Shown here piece by piece: positions 58,010 to 64,000 of a DNA stretch of 64,000 nucleotides. A model generated the notes under the pieces. It did not search any database and had not been told where the DNA came from. It was given only the letters and a program-made list of their open reading frames with translations. Source of the DNA: Daphnia pulex (lineage: Eukaryota; Arthropoda; Branchiopoda; Diplostraca; Daphniidae); NCBI RefSeq assembly GCF_021134715.1, contig NC_060025.1, positions 8,308,001 to 8,372,000 of the forward strand, written 5' to 3'. Position 1 is the first letter of the stretch, and each line of letters opens with the position of its first letter. The position numbers were made by a program, and so were the translations under genes.

Positions 58010-58431
58010 CAGTACCCACCAAACTATTAGGTACACCCCCCTATTTTCAATGCATTCTTATGGCACTACGTGTCCTAGAAAAAATGCAATAACTCTTGAA
58101 CCGCTTGGGCTAGATTTTTTTCCTTTTGGCCCTGAGTAGATCTAATGATGATCTACATTTTTTCTACACATGAAGTTGTCGTAGGATTAACCCCCACGGC
58201 GCTACGGTATCGTTCAGTTTATTAGGTACACCCGTTTTCCCCCCATATGCGCCGTGTTAAATACGGCGTTTTCCAAAATTTACAAAAAATACTAAAAATC
58301 AAGCTAAAATCTTTTTCTTTGTGCCAAAAGATGCAGAATTCTTCACTCTATACGAATATAAAGAATAATTTACAATCAAATCAACTCAGAGAACCCTTCC
58401 CTATACCTCAAAGTTTTCCACTTCAAAATTT
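58010..58431 (+). repeat. Left arm of the foldback element
   Basis: 422 bases, reverse-complementary to 58486-58906. ATTAGGTACACCC occurs near the outer end (58026) and again internally at 58221. Confidence 0.85.
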
Positions 58432-58485
58432 GTACTTTTTTCAACAAACTTGCACTTTCGCCAGCAGAGGGCGCCCAATTTCGCC

Positions 58486-58906
58486 AAATTTTGAAGTGGA
58501 AAACTTTGAGGTATAGGGAAGGGTTCTCTGAGTTGGTTTGATTGTAAATTATTCTTTATATTCGCATAGAGTGAAGAATTCTGCATCTTTTGGCACAAAG
58601 AAAAAGATTTTAGCTTGATTTTTAGTATTTTTTGTAAATTTTGGAAAACGCCATATTTAACACGGCGCATATGGGGGGAAAACGGGTGTACCTAATAAAC
58701 TGAACGATACCGTAGCGCCGTGGGGGTTAATCCTACGACAACTTCATGTGTAGAAAAAATGTAGATCATCATTAGATCTACTCAGGGCCAAAAGGAAAAA
58801 AATCTAGCCCAAGCGGTTCAAGAGTTATTGCATTTTTCTAGGACACGTAGTGCCATAAGAATGCATTGAAAATAGGGGGGTGTACCTAATAGTTTGGTGG
58901 GTACTG
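58486..58906 (-). repeat. Right arm of the foldback element
   Basis: 421 bases, reverse complement of the left arm with one single-base deletion in a T run and scattered substitutions. Confidence 0.85.
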
Positions 58907-58908
58907 TA

Positions 58909-59647
58909 CAGTTTGCCTCAAAATTATCATTACGTCATTAGGTAGATTCTAGTGCAAGTATCCTGAACATCATTGTGGGAGCCCACTTCATTATGTAAGT
59001 ACAATGTAGGTGGTATTTTTATTTCATAACAATACGGAAAAGTCCTTGTAAATCTGTTGAACATGAACCAATTTCGATTTCACCTTTAATTAAGACTAGG
59101 ATTGAATTTTGAGCCATGTCTCTTTAACACATCTTGTGTTGAGAATTTCACAATTGTTTTTTTTTTCAATAGAGAACAGAGGATATCTGGAATTATTTAA
59201 ATTAATTTCAATGTAATATCTGTTAGGTGCTGCAACTCATGGAACAGACCTTGTGAACCACCCACGAGCTTACGGTCAGCTAAGTCACCCATCCGTTTTT
59301 CGTGATAACATCAATCTTCAATGGGAACAAAGAGTGCTGTTTCCATTTCTTGGAGAAGAATTGCATCTGATATTACTTACTTGTATCACCTTACTACACG
59401 ATGGGAGCCTCTCAGTATTATTATTGATGGAGCAATATATCGGGTTTCAATATCGTGATAATATTGCTTCAGCGGCCAGCGTGATACCTGGGAAAATTCA
59501 ACACTTTTGTAGCAGTATAAGCAAGGTAGGATTTCGTCAGCGTTAATTACTAAACACGGCAATGAGAATCTAATTCAAAGTTCTACTTCTAATTAACCAA
59601 AATATTTTTACAGGAAGCCATGGGAGGATGAACGAATGTGGCTGCAG
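58909..59647. other. Spacer between the foldback element and the secreted-protein pair
   Basis: It contains a 97-codon plus-strand frame (59253-59546) with no recognised domain, signal peptide or splice support; I do not call it a gene. Confidence 0.4.
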
Positions 59648-59655
59648 TATAAAAG
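59648..59655 (+). promoter_or_regulatory. TATA box of secreted protein gene 1
   Basis: TATAAAAG about 98 bases upstream of the start codon at 59746, in the same position as the TATA element of the paralogue. Confidence 0.7.
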
Positions 59656-59745
59656 AGAGTCCCAAACTTCTACTGAACACATTGTCCCACACAGACATTG
59701 AGTGTTAAGTCGTTTAATTCCTACAGTCCTTTTAATTTGTCAGTA

Positions 59746-60556
59746 ATGTACTTTACCATGTCTAAATTGTTGGTCCTGTTGGCCGTTGTTGCCTTGCAAT
59801 CGTCTACCTGCTCAGCCCAGGAATTCAGTATCTTCGGCCCTCTCTTTTCCGGTGTTACTTCTTTTACGATGGTAACATCAACATCGACTCTCACCAAACC
59901 AACACCTTGCTTCATCACTTCCGGCGACAACGTCACGGCATGTCGCCGAAAACGTGGAATTGAAGAGAAATCCGAAATTATTCAATTTGATGAGGAGGAA
60001 TTTGAACCATCAGTAGTTATGGGGTAAAGACATTAGGAGCTGCTCTATTATTTTGTAAGTTACTTAATTCAATTTTTTTATGTTTTACTGCAGGATCGAG
60101 CCTACCGCAGCCCCCTTGACTTTCAGATCCCTTGCCGATTCCAGTAACGTGATCGCAAGTTCGTTTGACGACGACTCGTTTCATACTTCTGTCAACATTT
60201 TCCGCCAATTGGCTGTTAAAGGCAGGAATAATCGGATTCCGGTCGGCGATTGCGGCATGAGGATCCTTAACTTGAGTCAACTTCTTTCCTGTTTGGGATT
60301 GACCGTCCAGGAAACAACAACCCTAACTGCCACTTTCACAATAACCAAGACTTTATCATCCGGTTTTACTACCATGACCGTGGCTGGATGCACTCCGGCA
60401 GGTTTCCCCGTTCTTTCTTGCCCAATTGATAATACCAGCACTCCTCCTACTACACCGACCACAACAACAACGACAACAACAACTGGGATTACGGCTGTGG
60501 GCACAAAAACTGCGAGAATGGTCCGTCGATTCAAAAATGTAAATCAATCCGCGTAG
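59746..60556 (+). CDS. Small secreted proprotein, tandem copy 1
   Basis: Two exons, 59746-60023 and 60094-60556, join in phase to 246 residues. The chosen ATG aligns with that of the paralogue 1.6 kb downstream; a reading frame extends upstream but is not conserved. Visible: signal peptide (MSKLLVLLAVVALQSSTCSAQ), FSIFGPLFSGVTSF, an N-glycosylation site at DNVTAC, a furin-type site RRKR followed by G, an acidic IIQFDEEEFEPSVVMG segment, then SVNIFRQLAVKGRNN, LSQLLSCLGLTVQETTTLTA and a Thr-rich tail. Conserved cysteines could form disulfides. I recognise no known family. Secretion and proteolytic maturation are inferred from the signal peptide and RRKR site. Confidence 0.85.
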
Positions 60557-61246
60557 GAGACACGGAATTGAATTTCCATTAAGTAGAGGCGACTTTTCTT
60601 AGCTGAAGCAATTTTGCTGATGAATTTGGTTTGGAAGGATTTTCTATTTTTGCTATTATGAAACTTATTTATTTACATCATTGTTTTAATGTAACATTTT
60701 TATTTATCTTGGAAATGATGGCTGACAAACTCCTTTACGAAAAGTATATATTTTTTTCTTTTTTTTTTTTAGATTTCATACCATCTTGTGAGCTATATCT
60801 AGCCATCAATTAATTAAATCAATATACTACTCACGTAAAACAAATAATTGCAGAATGAATTGAAGTCGTCAATTTCTTCACAATTGACTTACTAAATCAA
60901 ATATGCATACGTAATTTGCTATTCTATACTGTAGCCTTCGTATGTCACAGTCCATATTCCAACAAATGTCATCAAATTTCTTATCATATACATAGGAACT
61001 ATACTATTCATGATAAACGCGATATTGGACTCGGCAGTCAATCACGCAAAGAGAGCAGAAGTTGACTGATTTTTTAAGGAGGTCAACGTGGTATTTCAAC
61101 AAATTAATTTATGAATGATTAATGTATGGCTTGTACCGCACTTTTGAAAGATGAAAAACGCAAGATTTCGACATCAGTGAATGGCCAAGCACGCTAATGA
61201 GCATCAAACAAAGTGATTTTACAAGGGCGAATCATATCGGAAACGG
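60557..61246. other. Spacer between tandem secreted protein genes
   Basis: AT-rich sequence holding the 3' UTR of copy 1 and the promoter of copy 2. No coding features. Confidence 0.5.
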
Positions 61247-61254
61247 TATAAAAA
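61247..61254 (+). promoter_or_regulatory. TATA box of secreted protein gene 2
   Basis: TATAAAAA 101 bases upstream of the start codon at 61348. Confidence 0.7.
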
Positions 61255-61347
61255 GAAAGTGGAAAGTTCGATTGAACATATTGTATCTTCAAACTCTTCA
61301 CAATTCAGTCGCTTTATTCAGTCAAACTTCTGTAATACTATTTCAAA

Positions 61348-62107
61348 ATGCATTTTGTTATGCCTAAATTGTTGGTTTTGCTGGCCGTTGTTGTCTTGCA
61401 ATCGTCTGTGTGCTCAGCGCAAGCATTCAGTATCTTCGGCCCTCTCTTTTCCGGTGTTACTTCTTTCACTTTGGCAACATCAACGATGACTTTGACCAAG
61501 CCCACGCCCTGTTTCATCACTGCCGGTAAAAATGTTACCCAATGTCGGCGAAAACGTGGAGTAGAAGAGAATCAGCAAATTATTCAATTTAATGAGGAGG
61601 AATTTGCACCATCAGTAGTTATGGGGTAAATACATTAGTATAATTGGCTTAACTGCTCTTTTTGTCTAAGTTACTAAATTTACATTTTTGTCGATTGACT
61701 GCAGGATTGAGCCTACCATAGCTCCTTTGACTTTGAGGTCGTTTCTCGACTCGAATTCGATTCTCAGTTCGTTTGAAGACGACTCGTATCGCACCTCCGT
61801 CAACATTTTCCGTCAATTGGCTGTTAAAGGCAGGAATAATCAAATTCCTGTTGGTGATTGTGGCAACTCCACCGTCAACTTGAGTCAACTTCTTTCCTGT
61901 TTGGGCCTAACTGTGCAGGAAACAACGACGCTAACTGCCACTTTCACGCTAACCCAGACGTTATCATCTGGTTTTACCACTTTGACTGTAGCAGGTTGTA
62001 CTCCGTCAGGATTTCCTATTCTTGCCTGTCCTAAACCGTCCATCCCAGTGACTGTCAAAGCCACCACTATGGCTACTAAGTTGTTTAAACCTAACTTAAA
62101 CGTTTGA
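61348..62107 (+). CDS. Small secreted proprotein, tandem copy 2
   Basis: Two exons, 61348-61625 and 61705-62107, join in phase to 226 residues. Exon 1 has exactly the same length (278 nt) and phase as in copy 1. The signal peptide (MPKLLVLLAVVVLQSSVCSAQ), FSIFGPLFSGVTSF, the RRKR-G site, VNIFRQLAVKGRNN and LTVQETTTLTATFTLTQTLSSGFTTLTVAGC are shared with copy 1. It lacks most of the long Thr-run tail. Divergence is mainly in the region after the furin-type site and at the C-terminus. Function unknown; a lineage-restricted secreted peptide or matrix protein is the cautious reading. Confidence 0.85.
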
Positions 62108-62590
62108 TTATTTTATTCCAATTTCTCTGAACATCGCAGCCAACAATATTCTACTTGAATCGCTGTTTGGATATGAGATGATAATTTTGTGGGTTACTTT
62201 TATCTTCGCATTTGGTTATAGCGTAAAAATAATTCTTGCTACCGCATTTTTAATCTTTACTTGCATTATTACTTCAAATCTTATGTGAGTTTTGTTTACA
62301 ATATGTATTTCTATATTTTGTTATTGGTCACAGCAATAAAAGGTTCTTTGGGTTGCAAAACGAAACTGATTATTTCCTGTTTCTGAAAAAAAGTTATTCA
62401 TAATAATTTAAGTTTCAGCTTTCAGTGACTAGATAATTAGTGGGTTAACGAGTCAAAATGAGCAGGGAAATTTCACTTTAATGATGTTTAACGATGGCGC
62501 CAGATTTCAATTTGTTTGATGTTGAAAACGACTGTAAGATGTCGCTATTGACTGTTTTCCTGAAATTTGCTTTCAAACAATCTTTCTAGA
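62108..62590. other. Copy 2 3' UTR and spacer to ASH2L
   Basis: Includes a probable polyadenylation signal at 62335. The rest should hold the ASH2L promoter; no TATA box is evident. Confidence 0.45.
62335..62340 (+). terminator. Polyadenylation signal of secreted protein gene 2
   Basis: AATAAA about 230 bases after the stop codon, followed by a G/T-rich run. Confidence 0.55.
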
Positions 62591-63957
62591 ATGGCCGATT
62601 TCGTTGCAGAGTAATTTCTTTAGCATAACACAGCTGTAATATTATTCCTCATTTAGAAATTTACACTGCATTTCCATTCCAGTAACTCACACCACAAGCC
62701 AGCCCAACCATCAGAACCAGTCGAGCTAATGGATGAGCTATCCGACGACGTTTTACCACCTGGTTCTGACATCGAAGGCACTCCTGCTTCAGAACCGCCG
62801 TCCAAAACATTGGAAATGTCAGAAGATTCACAAGTTCAAGGAAATGATTCAAAGAATTCATCAGGCATAGTTGGTGAATCAAAGTCCCAAGAGCTGGCAT
62901 CTGTCTTAGATAATGCCGGTAAAACTACTGAAAAGGAAGGCAACTGTTATTGGTAATTATACCTTGCTTGTATAATTTAAACTTGTGTAAGGATTTGGCA
63001 ATGTAAAATCTTACTTTTATTCTTATCTAGTGGAAAGGATCGCAACATGAATATTGTTGAACTTTTTTGTGCAACCTGTCTCCGTTGGTTTCATGAATCC
63101 TGTATCAGTTATCAGTTGGGCAAACTGGTACCTTTCATGATGAACTATGTTTTCTTGTGCAAGAATTGCTCACCTACCGGATTAGAAAGTTTCAAGAAAA
63201 ATCAAGCCCGTAAGTCCAACTAATTGCAAAAAAAAATATCATTACAATACCATAAAATACAATTTGTTTTAGAATTCACACAGATGTGTATTACCACAAT
63301 AGCTAACTTGATGCAAAATAGCACAAAAGAAGGAACTTCAAGACAATATTTTTCCAGGGATAAAGAAATAGTACCATATGTGGATTCTCATTGGGAATAT
63401 CTTACCACAATGCCTAGAAGGGTTACACAATCCTGGCATTCCACAATACATAAAACTTTGATGAAGGAAAAAGGTATGTGTTAAATAATGGTGACAAAGG
63501 CATAACAAAACACGAGATCTTTTCTTAATCTTATTCTATTCGCAGGGCTGATATTCGTTTGCCAGGAACCCGTACCCGAAACGATGGCTAGTGATTGCAT
63601 GTTTGGCTTGTTGTCGTTGGAACTCGTAAACATCAGACCGAACTATGAAGCCATGGTTAGAGCTGGTCACCTAAAACAAACCGATCCAGCTGGAGGAAAC
63701 AGTAATGATTCAAATTTCAATGTTTTTCATTGTTACTTCAGTACTTTTATGATTGCCCCTTAATTATGAGCAGCTGCCATTCGTGGACGTGGCTATAAAC
63801 GTCGTGTTCCTGACCAGTTTGGTGGTAATCAGCGTAAAACTCGAAATGATATTGGAACACCCAAGTTACCAGCTCATGGTTACCCACTTGATCATCCATT
63901 TAACAAAGACGGTTACCGCTACATTTTAGCAGAGCCAGATCCCCATGCTCCATTCAG
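62591..63957 (+). CDS. ash2: ASH2L, COMPASS histone methyltransferase subunit (5' part)
   Basis: Six exons (62591-62610, 62683-62952, 63031-63209, 63273-63473, 63546-63701, 63774-63957) join in phase; the gene continues past the window. ASH2L is a core subunit (with WDR5, RbBP5, DPY30) that stimulates SET1/MLL methylation of histone H3 Lys4. Visible: an acidic, Ser-rich N-terminus; an atypical PHD-like zinc finger (NCYCGKDRN ... [12 protein letters not shown] ... VFLCKNC); a winged-helix region ([35 protein letters not shown]); a basic linker (RGRGYKRR); and the start of the SPRY region marked by [20 protein letters not shown] and AEPDPHAPF. The 20-nt first coding exon (MADFVA) is short; its donor (GTAATT) and phase fit, but it is the least certain part. 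Confidence 0.93.
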
Positions 63958-64000
63958 GTAATGTACTTCTAGATTTCGAAGTTGAAAAAAAAAAAACATT

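Larger units (their letters stand above)
58010..58906. mobile_element. Foldback Tc1/mariner-like non-autonomous element
   Basis: An 897-bp near-perfect inverted repeat. The ends read CAGTACCCACC... and ...GGTGGGTACTG and are flanked on both sides by TA (58008-58009 and 58907-58908), the target duplication of Tc1/mariner elements. The arms (58010-58431 and 58486-58906) differ by only a few substitutions and one missing T. The central 54-base spacer is unpaired. No transposase ORF is present; the 89-codon frames found on both strands are mirror images created by the palindrome. It must have been moved by a transposase encoded elsewhere. A transcript across it would form a very long hairpin RNA. 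Confidence 0.85.

Noticed and set aside
58247-58670. Two 89-codon ORFs on opposite strands with nearly the same protein
   Set aside because: They are the two arms of the foldback element read outward-in; no transposase motifs, so not treated as genes.
59253-59546. 97-codon plus-strand ORF upstream of the secreted-protein pair
   Set aside because: No homology I can recognise, no promoter or splice signals, not duplicated before copy 2.

Overview
The window looks like nuclear DNA of a branchiopod crustacean, most likely a Daphnia-type water flea. The evidence is genes made of many small exons with GT..AG introns often only 60-100 bases long, an arthropod-type VAChT/ChAT locus, a divergent ionotropic receptor, TATA-driven cuticle-type genes with a tiny 18-nt first coding exon, and AT-rich intergenic DNA with many microsatellites. 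The species assignment is inference. Exon-intron structures were built by hand from splice signals, reading-frame phase and family similarity; each listed model keeps an open frame across all junctions.

Left part (1-23 kb): mostly intergenic. It holds two minus-strand genes for repetitive secreted structural (cuticle-like) proteins at 1.7-2.7 kb and 9.5-11.1 kb. It also holds two diverged copies of an unrecognised spliced minus-strand unit (6.7-7.7 kb and 15.6-16.8 kb), a possible small minus-strand transcript near 8.1-8.6 kb, and a GC-rich island near 20.1-20.6 kb.

Middle (23-40 kb): the cholinergic gene locus. An intronless vesicular acetylcholine transporter (VAChT) ORF lies just upstream of the ten recognised coding exons of choline acetyltransferase (ChAT), on the same strand. 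Together they would make acetylcholine and load it into synaptic vesicles. ChAT is followed by a plus-strand gene for an RGG-box, RRM-like, acidic nuclear protein.

Right part (40-64 kb): gene-dense. In order: a plus-strand ionotropic-receptor (IR/iGluR-type) gene preceded by decayed copies of its own exons; minus-strand eIF4E and ribosomal protein S14; plus-strand ZSWIM8, a cullin-RING E3 substrate receptor linked to target-directed microRNA decay, divergent from RpS14; an 897-bp foldback Tc1/mariner-like non-autonomous element; a tandem pair of small secreted proteins with a furin-type site; and the 5' part of the ASH2L histone H3K4 methyltransferase-complex subunit, cut by the window end.

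The most interesting unexplained items are the duplicated spliced unit A/B, the tandem secreted pair, and the near-perfect 900-bp hairpin element.
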